From: Citricoccus alkalitolerans
GTDB taxonomy: Bacteria > Actinomycetota > Actinomycetes > Actinomycetales > Micrococcaceae
Direction of reading: 5' to 3'
NCBI RefSeq assembly: GCF_039528175.1
Contig: NZ_BAAALH010000001.1
Span: forward strand, 1,054,001 to 1,118,000
DNA length: 64,000 nt
Under the pieces are notes generated by a model. That model searched no databases. It was given only the letters and a program-made list of their open reading frames with translations, and had not been told where the DNA came from. Made by a program: the position numbers and the translations under genes. Of the stretch, positions 37,947 through 47,218 are shown in pieces; position 1 is the stretch's first letter; the number at the start of each line of letters is the position of its first letter.

Positions 37947-39506
37947 TCAGGCCTGGTCCGCCCATCCGAGGGACCGTTGGACGGCCTTGTCCCACTGGCC
38001 CAGGAGTCGATCCCGTTCCGTGGAGGACAGGGCCGGCTCCCACCTCCGGCCCTCCCGCCACAGTCCGGCCACCTCGTCAAGGTCCCGCCAGAGTCCGGAC
38101 GCCAGGCCGGCCGCATGTGCGGCACCAACCGCAGTGGTCTCCACGAGTTCCGGACGCACCACGGGCAGGCCGAGGATGTCCGCCTGGAACTGCATGAGAT
38201 GATCGTTGACGGTCATGCCACCGTCCACCCGCAGCTCCTCTGGCCGGTGGCCGGCGTCCGCCACCACGGCCTCGAGGACGTCCCGTGACTGATAGGCGGT
38301 GGCCTCCAGGGCCGCCCTGGCCAGGTGGCCGGCGGTCGCGAAGCCGGTGAGCCCGGCGATGAGCCCGCGGGCGTCCGGGCGCCAGTACGGCGCGTACAGC
38401 CCGGAGAACGCCGGCACGAAGAATACTCCGCCGTTGTCCTGGACCGAGGCGGCGAGGGTTTCCACCTCGGCCGAGCTCCGGATGATCCCGAGGTTGTCCC
38501 GCAGCCACTGGACCAGCGAGCCGGCGACCGCCACCGAACCCTCCAGGGCGTAGTAGGCGGGCCCGTCCTCCAGCTGGTACGCGACCGTGGTGACCAGGCC
38601 GTGGTCCGAGATCTCCGGCGTCGTGCCGATGTTCTGGAGGAGGAAGCAGCCGGTGCCGTAGGTGTTCTTCACGTCCCCCCGGTTGAAGGCCCCCTGGCCG
38701 AAGGTCGCGGCCTGCTGGTCGCCGAGGATGCCACACACCGAGAGCCCGCTGAGTGGCTCGGCACCGATGATGGTCCCGAACTCCCCCACCGAGGGGTGGA
38801 TCCGAGGAAGCATGCCCGCCGCCAGCTCCGGATCGATCCCGAACAGTCCGGTGAGGTCATCGTCCCAGTCCAGGGTCTCCAGGTCCATCAGGAGGGTCCG
38901 TGAGGCGTTGGTGACATCCGTGGCGTGAACGCCGCCGTCAGGACCGCCCGTGAGGTTCCACAGCAGCCAGCTGTCCATGGTGCCGGCCCGCAGGCGGCCA
39001 CCGCGTGCCAGTTCCCCGGCCTCGGGCACGTTCTCCAGGATCCAGCTGACCTTGCCGGCCGAGAAATAGGAGGCCAGGGGCAGCCCGGTCCGGGCGCGCA
39101 CGGCGTCCTCGTGTCCGTCCGCCTTGAGCCGGTCCATCAGTGCATCCGCCCGGGTGTCCTGCCAGACGAGCGCCCGATGGACCGGACGGCCCGTGACCGC
39201 GTCCCACAGGACGGTCGTCTCGCGCTGGTTCGTGATCCCGACGGCGGCCACGTCCGCGGTGCGCAGGCGGGCGCGGGTGAGGGCGAGGCCGGTGAGTTCG
39301 CGGGTGTTCTCCCAGATCTCGACCGGATCGTGTTCCACCCACCCGGGATGCGGAAAGTACTGGCGATGTTCCCGCTGGGCGCTGGCCAGGACGGACCCGT
39401 CCTCGGCCATGACGACCACCCGGGTCGAGGTGGTGCCCTGGTCTATGCTGATGACGGCACGCCGCGAGGCCATGGCCGTGGAGACGTCAGTGCTGGCTGG
39501 CTGCAT
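37947..39506 (-). CDS. glpK: glycerol kinase
   Basis: FGGY-family kinase forming glycerol 3-phosphate, 519 aa. The N-terminal ATP loop is SIDQGTTSTRV (20-30). ITNQRETTVLWD, WQDTRAD and the glycerol-binding PEAGELARGG region follow, with GILGDQQAATFGQGAF and the C-terminal ATPase segment DGGMTVNDHLMQFQAD. Full length for the family. No glpF or glpD adjoins. The minus-strand TAGGCT at 39513-39518 is separated by exactly 6 nt from the ATG, suggesting a leaderless message. It is divergent from a hydrolase gene. Confidence 0.97.
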   Translation of the reverse strand: MQPASTDVSTAMASRRAVISIDQGTTSTRVVVMAEDGSVLASAQREHRQYFPHPGWVEHDPVEIWENTRELTGLALTRARLRTADVAAVGITNQRETTVLWDAVTGRPVHRALVWQDTRADALMDRLKADGHEDAVRARTGLPLASYFSAGKVSWILENVPEAGELARGGRLRAGTMDSWLLWNLTGGPDGGVHATDVTNASRTLLMDLETLDWDDDLTGLFGIDPELAAGMLPRIHPSVGEFGTIIGAEPLSGLSVCGILGDQQAATFGQGAFNRGDVKNTYGTGCFLLQNIGTTPEISDHGLVTTVAYQLEDGPAYYALEGSVAVAGSLVQWLRDNLGIIRSSAEVETLAASVQDNGGVFFVPAFSGLYAPYWRPDARGLIAGLTGFATAGHLARAALEATAYQSRDVLEAVVADAGHRPEELRVDGGMTVNDHLMQFQADILGLPVVRPELVETTAVGAAHAAGLASGLWRDLDEVAGLWREGRRWEPALSSTERDRLLGQWDKAVQRSLGWADQA

Positions 39507-39512
39507 GTCGGA

Positions 39513-39518
39513 AGCCTA
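39513..39518 (-). promoter_or_regulatory. -10 hexamer of glpK
   Basis: Minus-strand TAGGCT, 6 nt, then ATG 39506. No ribosome-binding site can be seen between them. Confidence 0.5.
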
Positions 39519-39586
39519 TCCACCCCCGCTCATCCGCACCGGACGCAACGGCGGAACAACACGGAGGACGCCGGCGAAAAGCTGGT

Positions 39587-39592
39587 TAACCT
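39587..39592 (+). promoter_or_regulatory. -10 hexamer of the hydrolase at 39599
   Basis: TAACCT, then GAAGGG (6 nt), then GTG 39599. GAAGGG resembles a Shine-Dalgarno but abuts the start codon, so a leaderless message is more likely. Confidence 0.45.
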
Positions 39593-39598
39593 GAAGGG

Positions 39599-40723
39599 GT
39601 GAGCACTCCCCTGCCTGCCCCCGCCGCGCGTCCCCTGCCCATCCGCCTCCGTGATCGCGTGGTGGTCCCCCCGGCCCCGCGGGACACCTCGATCATCACG
39701 GGGTTCTCCGCGCGGACCCCGGAGCGGATCATGGTCGAGGTCCCGGACCCCTTGTCCGGCCGGCCTACACCGCTGGCGGTGTGGCACTACGGGGTGAAGT
39801 CTCCGGACGGGGACGCCCCCGCCGACGGGTCCGCCGACGAACCAGGCGGGCACGGCCGGCACCGGACGCCGATGGTGGCCATCCACGGGTTCCGGGGGGA
39901 CCACCACGGCCTGGCCCTGCTGGCGGACTGCCTGCCCGGCCGCGAGATCTTCCTGCCCGAACTGCCCGGCTTCGGCCATTCGCCGGCCTTCCCGGACGCC
40001 CCACACACCGTCGCCCACTATGTGACGGTCCTCGGCAGCGCCGTGGAGGCCCTCGGCCTGGTGACGGGCACCTCCGCCGGTCGCCACGCGGCTTCCCCAC
40101 CCGGCAGGTGGCGACGTCCAACCCTGCTGGGACACTCCTTCGGTTCCGTGATCGCCGCCCAGCTGGCGGCTGCCGACCCGGACCGCTGGGACGGCCTGGT
40201 GCTGCTTAACCCGATCTGTGAACCTGCCCTGACGGCGGACGACTCCACCTCCAAGGCCCTGATGTCCCGCATCGCGGAAGGCTACTACGAGGTGTCGGCG
40301 GCCCTGCCCGAACGGCTTGGGAGCGCCCTGCTGTCCTCCCCCCTCGTCGTCTGGATCACCGGAACCGTCATGGCCAAGACCGAGGACCGCCATACCCTGG
40401 CCTACCTCCACGATCAGCACCAGAACTACTTCTCCGCCTATGACCACCGTCAGGTGCTTGTCGAGGCCTACCGGGCCTCCACCTCAGGATCGGTCCTGGA
40501 CGTGGCCGAGCAGTTGCGGCTCCCGGTGCTGCTCGTGGCCGGCGCTGATGACGAGCTGGGCTCCGTCCGCGGACAGAGGAAGCTCGCCCGCCGCATCGGC
40601 AGGGCCTCTCCTCGCGCCCAGCTGGAGGTTCTCGACGGCGTGGGCCACCTCATCCACTACGAGCGCGCCCCCGAGGCCGCCGCGCTGATCTCGGCGTTCC
40701 GGGCGGAGCTCGGCCGGTGCTGA
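39599..40723 (+). CDS. alpha/beta hydrolase
   Basis: Alpha/beta-fold hydrolase, 374 aa, GTG start. The oxyanion region is VAIHGFRGDHHGL (near residue 97). The nucleophile elbow is LLGHSFGS (Ser near residue 180), the acid is probably the Asp in VAGADDELG, and the His is in DGVGHLIHYE. The cap region (about 215-300) contains many aromatic residues. The substrate is not clear. It converges on priA with 14 bp between stops. Confidence 0.88.
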   Translation: MSTPLPAPAARPLPIRLRDRVVVPPAPRDTSIITGFSARTPERIMVEVPDPLSGRPTPLAVWHYGVKSPDGDAPADGSADEPGGHGRHRTPMVAIHGFRGDHHGLALLADCLPGREIFLPELPGFGHSPAFPDAPHTVAHYVTVLGSAVEALGLVTGTSAGRHAASPPGRWRRPTLLGHSFGSVIAAQLAAADPDRWDGLVLLNPICEPALTADDSTSKALMSRIAEGYYEVSAALPERLGSALLSSPLVVWITGTVMAKTEDRHTLAYLHDQHQNYFSAYDHRQVLVEAYRASTSGSVLDVAEQLRLPVLLVAGADDELGSVRGQRKLARRIGRASPRAQLEVLDGVGHLIHYERAPEAAALISAFRAELGRC

Positions 40724-40737
40724 CCACGGCAGGACTC

Positions 40738-42909
40738 CTACGGAAGGTCGAAGGGATCGATCCGCAGACGGACGGGTTCGGTCAGTCGCCGCGCGCTCGA
40801 GGCGGAGCGGGCTGCCCGCAGTGCCTCGACGACGCTCCGCGCCGCACCGTAGGGGAAGAACAGCAGCGCCCGGTGACGCAGCGGTTCAGCATGGCCGGCA
40901 GGCCCTGAGCCGCCGGCACCACCCCGTCCCTCGCCGCCGGACCAGTCCTCCACCGGTACCGGCCCGATCCACGGCAGGTCCTTCGAGGCGCCCGGCAGTT
41001 CCACGAGATCCATGAACGCCGTCACCGCATTCGCCGGGCCCGTGACCTCGGCCATGCGGACGGCGGGCGGCAGGTGAAGCTCCCGCCGCTCGGCCAGCTG
41101 GCGTGAGGCGTACCCGGCGGGGTCCATCCGCACGAGAGCCCCCACCACGTCCTCCTGGGAGGCGGTCACCACCACCACTCCCCCGTCCTGGCGTGAGCGC
41201 ACCAGGGCTGCCGCCGCGAACCAGCGGGAGAGGACCTGCCCGGGGGTACGCAGCCCCTCGCGCTGCAGCTGCGAGTCGCCATCCAGCAGCAGTGCCGTGG
41301 TGTAGCCGCCCGGCACCACCGGCTCAGCGCCGATCGTGGCGACCACGAGGGACGGAGTGTCGTCCACGGTGGAGAGGATGTGGTCCCCGGAGGAGGAGAG
41401 CACCGGGGTGTTCGGGAACGCGCGTCCCAGTTCCTCGGCGGTCCGGTCCACGCCGCGGGAGCCGGCGCGTAGCCGTGAGGAGTCGCATTCGGGGCATTCG
41501 AAGTGCCGCTCCCGCCGTCCGCACCACCGGCAGGCGGCCTCATTGCGGGCCGAGGCGGTGCGGTCCGGAAACCCCAGCGGGCCGGTGCAATGACGGCAGC
41601 GGGCCGGGGTCCCGCAATCCCGGCAGATCAGGGCTGGGATGAAACCACTCCGACCGACCTGCACCAGGACCGGTCCGGGCATGCCGTGCTTGCCCTCCAG
41701 TCCCTCTCGCGCGGCTTTCCATGCCGCCTGGGGCAGCCGGGCCCGGGCCAACAGCGGGTCACGCTCCGTCTCCCAGGAGTCCGCCGTGGACACCACGCGC
41801 GGAGTCACCGCGTGGATGGTCTCGCGGCCCACCCCCAGCTCCCCGAGCCACCCGGACTCCACCAGCCGCTGCACCTCGGGGGTGCGCGACGTGGAGGCTA
41901 GCAGGAGGCCGGCGCCGGCCAGCTCGGACCGCACCAGGGCGACGTCCCGCACATGTTGGTACGGGGACCGCTGTTCGGCGTGCAGGGAGTCGTCGTCGTT
42001 CCAGACCGCGACCAGGCCGGGGTGCTCCACGGGTGCCCAGATGGCCGAGCGGGTGCCCACCGCGATCTGGCGCAGGCCGCGCCGCAGCTGCAGGAACGCA
42101 CGGTACCGGGGGGTGGGGCCGTCGTCAGCCGTCAGACGGGCATAACCCTCCGGCCCCACCCGGCGGTCCAGGGCACGGCACAGCCGTTCGAGGTCCCGTT
42201 GGTGAGGCACCACCACGACGGCGGCCCGGCCGGCCTCCGCGGTCCGGGCGGCGGCATCCGCCAGGAGGGTGGCGGTGTCCCACGCGCCGTGGGCGCTCGG
42301 CACGGTGAGGGCCGCGCGGGGGCCGTCTCCGGCCCGGACCTGCTGGAAGAAGGCCTCGGCGCCCCGCAGCGGGGACCAGTCAAAGCCCTCGGCCGCAGTC
42401 GCGCCCGAGGGACCACCGGCCGCCGGGCTTCCCTTCGTGTCCGGGGCCGGGATGCCCGTGGCCTCCGGCGCCGCCGCCTCGGCGTTCAGAGCCTTCTCGA
42501 CCTTCGCGACGCGCGGCGGCACGGCCACCCGCAGCACGTCGGCCACGTTTCCCGCGTAGCGCGCCGCCACAGCTCGGGCGAGGTCCAGGATCTCCGGGGT
42601 CAGCACCGGTTCCGGGGAGACCACCGAGCGCAACGGCAGCAGCTTCGCCCCGGTGGAGGGTTCAGAACCGCGGGAGGTCAGCCAGCCAAGGACGTCCTGG
42701 TGGCCGAAACGCACGCGGACGCGCACGCCGGGCCGGGCCGAGTCATCGAGGGAGCGGGGCACCAGGTAGTCGAATTCGCGGTCCAGGTGCGGCACGCCCG
42801 AGTCGAGCAGCACCCGTGCCACGGGATCGTCAGGCCAGCCGCCGGCCACCTCCGGCAGTCCCGTGACCGGCGGGGGTACGGGCAGGTCGAAGAGGGGTTC
42901 GCCGGTCAC
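40738..42909 (-). CDS. priA: PriA-like primosomal protein lacking helicase motifs
   Basis: Actinobacterial form of primosomal protein N', 723 aa from GTG 42909, which overlaps the metK stop as GTGA. The N-terminal DNA-binding domain (HLDREFDYLVP) and the eight-cysteine zinc region (CRDCGTPARCRHC ... CRWC ... CPEC, about 445-500) are intact. The ATPase motifs are not: where the P-loop should be, the protein reads TVPSAHGAWD, and the DEEH box is NDDDSLH. It can probably bind forks and partners but not unwind DNA by ATP hydrolysis. Last gene of the mihF-metK operon. Confidence 0.9.
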   Translation of the reverse strand: MTGEPLFDLPVPPPVTGLPEVAGGWPDDPVARVLLDSGVPHLDREFDYLVPRSLDDSARPGVRVRVRFGHQDVLGWLTSRGSEPSTGAKLLPLRSVVSPEPVLTPEILDLARAVAARYAGNVADVLRVAVPPRVAKVEKALNAEAAAPEATGIPAPDTKGSPAAGGPSGATAAEGFDWSPLRGAEAFFQQVRAGDGPRAALTVPSAHGAWDTATLLADAAARTAEAGRAAVVVVPHQRDLERLCRALDRRVGPEGYARLTADDGPTPRYRAFLQLRRGLRQIAVGTRSAIWAPVEHPGLVAVWNDDDSLHAEQRSPYQHVRDVALVRSELAGAGLLLASTSRTPEVQRLVESGWLGELGVGRETIHAVTPRVVSTADSWETERDPLLARARLPQAAWKAAREGLEGKHGMPGPVLVQVGRSGFIPALICRDCGTPARCRHCTGPLGFPDRTASARNEAACRWCGRRERHFECPECDSSRLRAGSRGVDRTAEELGRAFPNTPVLSSSGDHILSTVDDTPSLVVATIGAEPVVPGGYTTALLLDGDSQLQREGLRTPGQVLSRWFAAAALVRSRQDGGVVVVTASQEDVVGALVRMDPAGYASRQLAERRELHLPPAVRMAEVTGPANAVTAFMDLVELPGASKDLPWIGPVPVEDWSGGEGRGGAGGSGPAGHAEPLRHRALLFFPYGAARSVVEALRAARSASSARRLTEPVRLRIDPFDLP

Positions 42910-44171
42910 CAACCGACGGCAGCACGCACGGCGTCGACGCGGTCCAGCCGCTCCCACGTGAAGTCGGGGTCCTCGCGGCCGAAGTGACCGTTGGCGGCCG
43001 TCTTGCGGTAGATCGGTCGGAGCAGGTTGAGGTCCCGGATGATGGCCAGCGGGCGCAGGTCGAACACCTCGTTGACGGCCTCGATGATCGTGGCCTGGTC
43101 CACCTTCTCGGTCCCGAAGGTGTCCACGTACAGGCCGACGGGCCGGGCCTTGCCGATCGCGTAGGCGACCTGGAACTCAGCGCGGTCGGCGAGGCCGGCG
43201 GCAACCACGTTCTTGGCGACCCAGCGCATCGCGTAGGCCGCGGAGCGGTCCACCTTCGACGGGTCCTTGCCGGAGAAGGCACCGCCGCCGTGGCGGGCCA
43301 TGCCCCCGTAGGTATCGACGATGATCTTGCGCCCGGTGAGGCCGGCGTCACCCACGGGCCCACCGATGACGAACTTGCCACCGGGGTTGACGATGAACGC
43401 GGCGCCGGAGGTCTCCAGCCCGGACTGGGCCAGCACGGGCCGGATGACGTGCTCCACCACGTCCTGGCGCAACTCATCCAGGGTGACCTCGTCCAGGTGC
43501 TGGGTGGAGACCACCACGGTCTCCACGGTCTTCGGCAGACCGTCCTCGCCGTAACCGACGGTGACCTGCGTCTTGCCGTCCGGTAGCAGGTACGGCATGG
43601 GCGTCTGCTCGAGATGCCGCACGGCGGTGAGCCGCTCGGAGAGCCGGTGCGCCAGGTAGATCGGGGCCGGCATGTACACCGGGGTCTCGTTCGAGGCGTA
43701 ACCGAACATGATTCCCTGGTCCCCGGCGCCCTGCAGGTCGATGTCGTCCGCGGAGCCCTCCCGGTTCTCCAGCGACTTCAGCACGCCATCGGAGATGTCG
43801 GAGGACTGCTGGCCGATCGAGATGTTGACGCCGCAGTTGGACCCGTCGAAGCCGTTGGACGAGGAGTCATAGCCGATCGCCAGGATCGTGTCCCGGACGA
43901 TGCGGGGGATCTCCACGTAGGCGGAGGTGTTGACCTCGCCGGCGACCTGCACGAGGCCCGTGGTGGTCAGGGTCTCGATGGCCACCTTGGCGTTCGGGTC
44001 CTGGGCCAGGATCGCGTCCAGGATGGAGTCTGAAATCTGGTCGCAGATCTTGTCCGGATGACCGCTCGTCACGGATTCGGAGGTGAACAGCCGGAGCTCG
44101 CCTCCCCCGATGCCCTGGTAGGACTCGTAGCCGGTGGTCCCGGAATCTTTTGCCATCTGTGCGTCAGTCAC
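42906..44171 (-). CDS. metK: S-adenosylmethionine synthase
   Basis: Makes SAM from methionine and ATP, 421 aa from GTG 44171 that overlaps the coaBC stop (GTGA). Signatures: SGHPDKICDQISDSILDA near residue 36, the hexapeptide GAGDQGIMFGYA, and the P-loop-like GGGAFSGKDPSKVDRS. Full length; the first 25 residues precede the fold. Cotranscribed with coaBC and priA. Confidence 0.98.
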   Translation of the reverse strand: MTDAQMAKDSGTTGYESYQGIGGGELRLFTSESVTSGHPDKICDQISDSILDAILAQDPNAKVAIETLTTTGLVQVAGEVNTSAYVEIPRIVRDTILAIGYDSSSNGFDGSNCGVNISIGQQSSDISDGVLKSLENREGSADDIDLQGAGDQGIMFGYASNETPVYMPAPIYLAHRLSERLTAVRHLEQTPMPYLLPDGKTQVTVGYGEDGLPKTVETVVVSTQHLDEVTLDELRQDVVEHVIRPVLAQSGLETSGAAFIVNPGGKFVIGGPVGDAGLTGRKIIVDTYGGMARHGGGAFSGKDPSKVDRSAAYAMRWVAKNVVAAGLADRAEFQVAYAIGKARPVGLYVDTFGTEKVDQATIIEAVNEVFDLRPLAIIRDLNLLRPIYRKTAANGHFGREDPDFTWERLDRVDAVRAAVGW

Positions 44172-45436
44172 TGATCCATCCTATCCAGCCGGCCGATCGG
44201 GCCCAGCAAGCCCGCCAGTTCGGTGACGATCGCCACGCCCACCTCCGATTTGTCTCCCGCCGCGGCCACCGGCTCACGCCCGTCGGCGAAGAGCATGGTG
44301 ACCTCGGTGGTGTCCTGGCCGAAGACCTTGTCCCGGCCGACCTGGTTGACCACGAGCATCTCACAGCCCTTGCGGGCGAGCTTGGCAGCCCCGAACTCCA
44401 GGACGGAGGCGGTGGCGTCACCGGTCTCGGCACCGAATCCGATGATGGTGCCCGGCATCGGCAGTCCGGCGGCCCGGGCCTGCACCGCCTCCGCCAGGAT
44501 GTCCGGGGTGCGCTCCAGGCGGATCACCGGGTTGGAGCCGTCTTCGGCCTTCTTGATCTTGGTGTCCACGTACTCCGCGGGACGGAAATCGGCGACGGCG
44601 GCCGCCATCACCAGGGCTTCGGCACCTGGCGCGTGGGCCATGACCGCATCACGCAGCTCCTGGGTGGACTCCACCCGGACCACCTCCGCCCCCGCGGGCG
44701 GTTCCACGCTCATGGCGCCCCCGATGAAGGTGACCCGGGCTCCGGCGGCCAGGGCGGCCTCGGCCACGGCCACGCCCTGCTTGCCGGAGGAACGGTTGCC
44801 GAGATAGCGCACCGGATCGAGGGCTTCCCGGGTGCCCCCGGCGGTCACGACGAGGGTACGTCCGGCCAGCGCCCCATTCTGCTGGGCGGCGGGACGGCTG
44901 GACCGCAGACCGTCAGCCACGAGGGACTGTGCCTCGGCCCAGATGCGGTCCGGCTCCGGGAACCGCCCGGGGCCGGTGTCCCGGCCAGTGAGCCGCCCGG
45001 AATCTGGATCGAGCACGGTGATACCGCGGGAACGAAGCAGTTCGACGTTGGCGGCGGTGGCCGGGTGGGTCCACATCTCGGTGTGCATGGCCGGGACCAT
45101 CAGCACCGGACAGGTGGCGGTCAGCAGGACGTTTCCGAGCAGGTCCGGGGCCAGCCCGGCGGCGGTGCGGGCGAGAGAATCGGCGGTGGCGGGAGCCACC
45201 ACGACCATCTCAGCCTCACGGCCCAGCCTGACGTGGTTGACCGTCTCGACGGCCTCGAAGGTGTCCGTCCGCACGGGGCGGCCGGAGAGCGCCTCCCAAG
45301 TGGCCTGTCCCACGAAATTCAGGGCGGCAGGCGTGGGGACCACGTCCACCTGGTGACCGGCTTCGGTCATGAGCCGCAACAGCAGTGCGGATTTGTAGGC
45401 GGCGATACCGCCGGTGACTCCGAGAACGATCCTCAT
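44168..45436 (-). CDS. coaBC: bifunctional phosphopantothenoylcysteine decarboxylase/synthase
   Basis: Two steps of coenzyme A synthesis: CoaB joins cysteine to 4'-phosphopantothenate and CoaC decarboxylates the product using FMN. 422 aa. CoaC domain (about 1-190): GVTGGIAAYKS at the start, the catalytic His in VNHVRLG, and PAMHTEMW. CoaB domain (about 190-422): VVTAGGTREALDPVRYLGNRSSGKQG and the conserved N and K sites. 42 bp after rpoZ. Confidence 0.97.
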   Translation of the reverse strand: MRIVLGVTGGIAAYKSALLLRLMTEAGHQVDVVPTPAALNFVGQATWEALSGRPVRTDTFEAVETVNHVRLGREAEMVVVAPATADSLARTAAGLAPDLLGNVLLTATCPVLMVPAMHTEMWTHPATAANVELLRSRGITVLDPDSGRLTGRDTGPGRFPEPDRIWAEAQSLVADGLRSSRPAAQQNGALAGRTLVVTAGGTREALDPVRYLGNRSSGKQGVAVAEAALAAGARVTFIGGAMSVEPPAGAEVVRVESTQELRDAVMAHAPGAEALVMAAAVADFRPAEYVDTKIKKAEDGSNPVIRLERTPDILAEAVQARAAGLPMPGTIIGFGAETGDATASVLEFGAAKLARKGCEMLVVNQVGRDKVFGQDTTEVTMLFADGREPVAAAGDKSEVGVAIVTELAGLLGPIGRLDRMDQ

Positions 45437-45478
45437 GGGTCAAACCTAGTCGGCTCGTTCCCGGAGTCGAAAACGAGG

Positions 45479-45907
45479 TCAGGCCTGCTGCTCGTCCTCG
45501 TCGGCGGTCTCGGTGTCAGCGATCTCGGTGATCTCCACTGCAGCCTCTCCACCCACGCCCTCGGCGGAGAATGCGTCGTCGGAGAAGGCTGCCTCGGCCG
45601 AGCTCTGCAGCTCGAAGGTGCCGAAGTCGCCCTCGGTCTCAGCGGCGATCTGCTCCTCGGTCATCGGGGTGGCCTCCAGGAGGTCCTCCTCGATCTCCCG
45701 CATGGAGATGGACAGCGGCTTCTCGTTGAGCTTGGTGTCCACCAACGGGCCGACGTACTCGAACAGGCCCTCATGGAGCTGCGAGTAGTACGCGTTGATC
45801 TGGCGGGCACGCTTGGCGGCGAAAAGCACCAGGGCGTACTTCGAGTCAACCTTCTCCAGCAGGGTGTCGATGGGCGGGTTGACGATGCCTTCGTACTGTT
45901 CGGTCAC
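45479..45907 (-). CDS. rpoZ: RNA polymerase omega subunit
   Basis: Smallest core RNA polymerase subunit, holds beta-prime and assists assembly; 142 aa from GTG 45907 with GGAGA 6 nt upstream. The core (about 10-90) has PPIDTLLEKVDSKYALVLFA and RARQINAYYSQL, diagnostic for actinobacterial omega. The C-terminal 50 residues are a strongly acidic Glu/Ala/Asp tail that is not conserved in other phyla. Part of mihF-gmk-rpoZ-coaBC-metK-priA. Confidence 0.96.
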   Translation of the reverse strand: MTEQYEGIVNPPIDTLLEKVDSKYALVLFAAKRARQINAYYSQLHEGLFEYVGPLVDTKLNEKPLSISMREIEEDLLEATPMTEEQIAAETEGDFGTFELQSSAEAAFSDDAFSAEGVGGEAAVEITEIADTETADEDEQQA

Positions 45908-46003
45908 TAGTTCTCCACGGTTGGTGATTCTGTTGCTGATGCGTTGTCTGCGCCGCTGCCGACGACCGCTCACGGTCGTCGCGCTGGGGTCCGGCCGGAC
46001 GGC

Positions 46004-46645
46004 CTAGAGGTGGTCGTCGGGGTCCAATCCCATGATGCGGACCAACTCCCGTGCGGCGCGTTCCACGGTGTCATTGACCACCACGGCATCGAACTCCGGC
46101 TCGGCAGCGAGTTCCATTCTAGCCGTTTCCAGCCGTCGGCGCTGTTCCTCCGGAGATTCCGTGCCGCGGCCGACCAGCCGGTGGACCAATTCGTCCCAAT
46201 TCGGCGGGGAGAGGAAGACGAACGTCGCCTCCGGCATGGCCTGCCTGACCTGCCGCGCCCCCTGCAGGTCGATCTCCAACAGCACGTGCTGGCCGTCATC
46301 GAGGGCCCGCTGGACCGTGTCTCGGCGGGTCCCATAGCGGTTCACGCCATGGACCACGGCCCATTCCAGCATCTGGTCCCGGGACACCAGCTCATCGAAG
46401 TGCTCAGGCTCCACGAAGAAGTAGTGCTGCCCCTCCCGTTCATTGGGCCGCGGCTGCCGCGTGGTGGCCGAGACGGAGAGCCACACCTGGGGATAGTGCT
46501 CCCGGATGAACTGGGAGACCGTGCCCTTGCCGACGGCGGTCGGGCCCGCGAGCACCGTGACGCGCGGGCGTTCCGCACCCGCGGCGGACCGGTGCTCGGG
46601 GCGGAGGCTGACCGGCCGGGCGGCAGGGACGTCGGGGGTGGTCAA
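46004..46645 (-). CDS. gmk: guanylate kinase
   Basis: Phosphorylates GMP to GDP; 213 aa from TTG 46645, chosen because AGGAGG lies 5 nt upstream. An in-frame start at 46693 would run back into mihF. A Pro/Arg-rich lead precedes the P-loop GPTAVGKGT (34-42). VSATTRQPRPNEREGQHY and the GMP-binding Tyr/Glu region follow, with FVFLSPP and the conserved Arg in RRLETAR. Located directly after mihF. Confidence 0.96.
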   Translation of the reverse strand: MTTPDVPAARPVSLRPEHRSAAGAERPRVTVLAGPTAVGKGTVSQFIREHYPQVWLSVSATTRQPRPNEREGQHYFFVEPEHFDELVSRDQMLEWAVVHGVNRYGTRRDTVQRALDDGQHVLLEIDLQGARQVRQAMPEATFVFLSPPNWDELVHRLVGRGTESPEEQRRRLETARMELAAEPEFDAVVVNDTVERAARELVRIMGLDPDDHL

Positions 46646-46682
46646 TGAACCTCCTGTGGGAATGGCGCGGCCCGGAAAAGGG

Positions 46683-46997
46683 CTACCGGCCAATATAGGC
46701 GATCAACGCCTCCCGTTGCCTGCGGCCGAGGCCGCGGAGGCGCCGATTGGGGGAAATCCCACACGCTTCCATGATCTTCGCGGCTCGCACCTCGCCCACT
46801 CCCTGCAGGGTCTGCAACAGGTCCACCGTGCGCATCCGCCCGATGGCGGCGTCCTCGTCCGCCGCTGCGAAGACCGATTCGAGACTGGACTCGCCCGACC
46901 GGAAGGACTCCTTCAGGTCCGCACGCGCCGTGCGTGCCTGCAGGGCCTTACTCCGGGCCGCTTCCCGTTCTGCGGCAGACAATTCCTTCAGGGCCAT
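46683..46997 (-). CDS. mihF: actinobacterial integration host factor
   Basis: Nucleoid-associated DNA-binding protein unrelated to HU/IHF, 104 aa, essential in mycobacteria (family knowledge). A basic N-terminal helix (EREAARSKALQARTARADLK) is followed by a helix-two-turn-helix: LLQTLQGVGEVRAAKIMEACGI and RRLRGLGRRQREALI. GAGGTGG precedes the ATG. It heads the operon ending in priA; a palindrome lies upstream. Confidence 0.96.
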   Translation of the reverse strand: MALKELSAAEREAARSKALQARTARADLKESFRSGESSLESVFAAADEDAAIGRMRTVDLLQTLQGVGEVRAAKIMEACGISPNRRLRGLGRRQREALIAYIGR

Positions 46998-47028
46998 GAC
47001 GTTCCACCTCGGGGACTAGGTTTCAACC

Positions 47029-47050
47029 GTCACGGCGATATCGCCGTGAC
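47029..47050. promoter_or_regulatory. 22-bp perfect palindrome upstream of mihF
   Basis: Self-complementary site with half GTCACGGCGAT, centred 43 bp before the mihF ATG. GTCACGGC recurs at 47177. It lies near a TACTTT that could be the -10, so it could be an operator or a hairpin in the 5' leader. The remaining bases up to pyrF hold nothing else I can name. Confidence 0.55.
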
Positions 47051-47218
47051 TTGGACGTAAAGTACCCGATCAACCCCGGCCAGGTCTGCAGCCCACTATC
47101 GGGGTGCTGAAGTTTATCGAACGGTGATGCAGGTCTCACTCAGGGACTCCGGTACGCCCCAATAGATCACGATCAGGTCACGGCTATGCCGTCCATGCCG
47201 CGTACAGGAGCCACACCG

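Noticed and set aside
42906..44171. SAM riboswitch near metK
   Set aside because: metK starts inside the coaBC stop codon, so there is no leader for a riboswitch.
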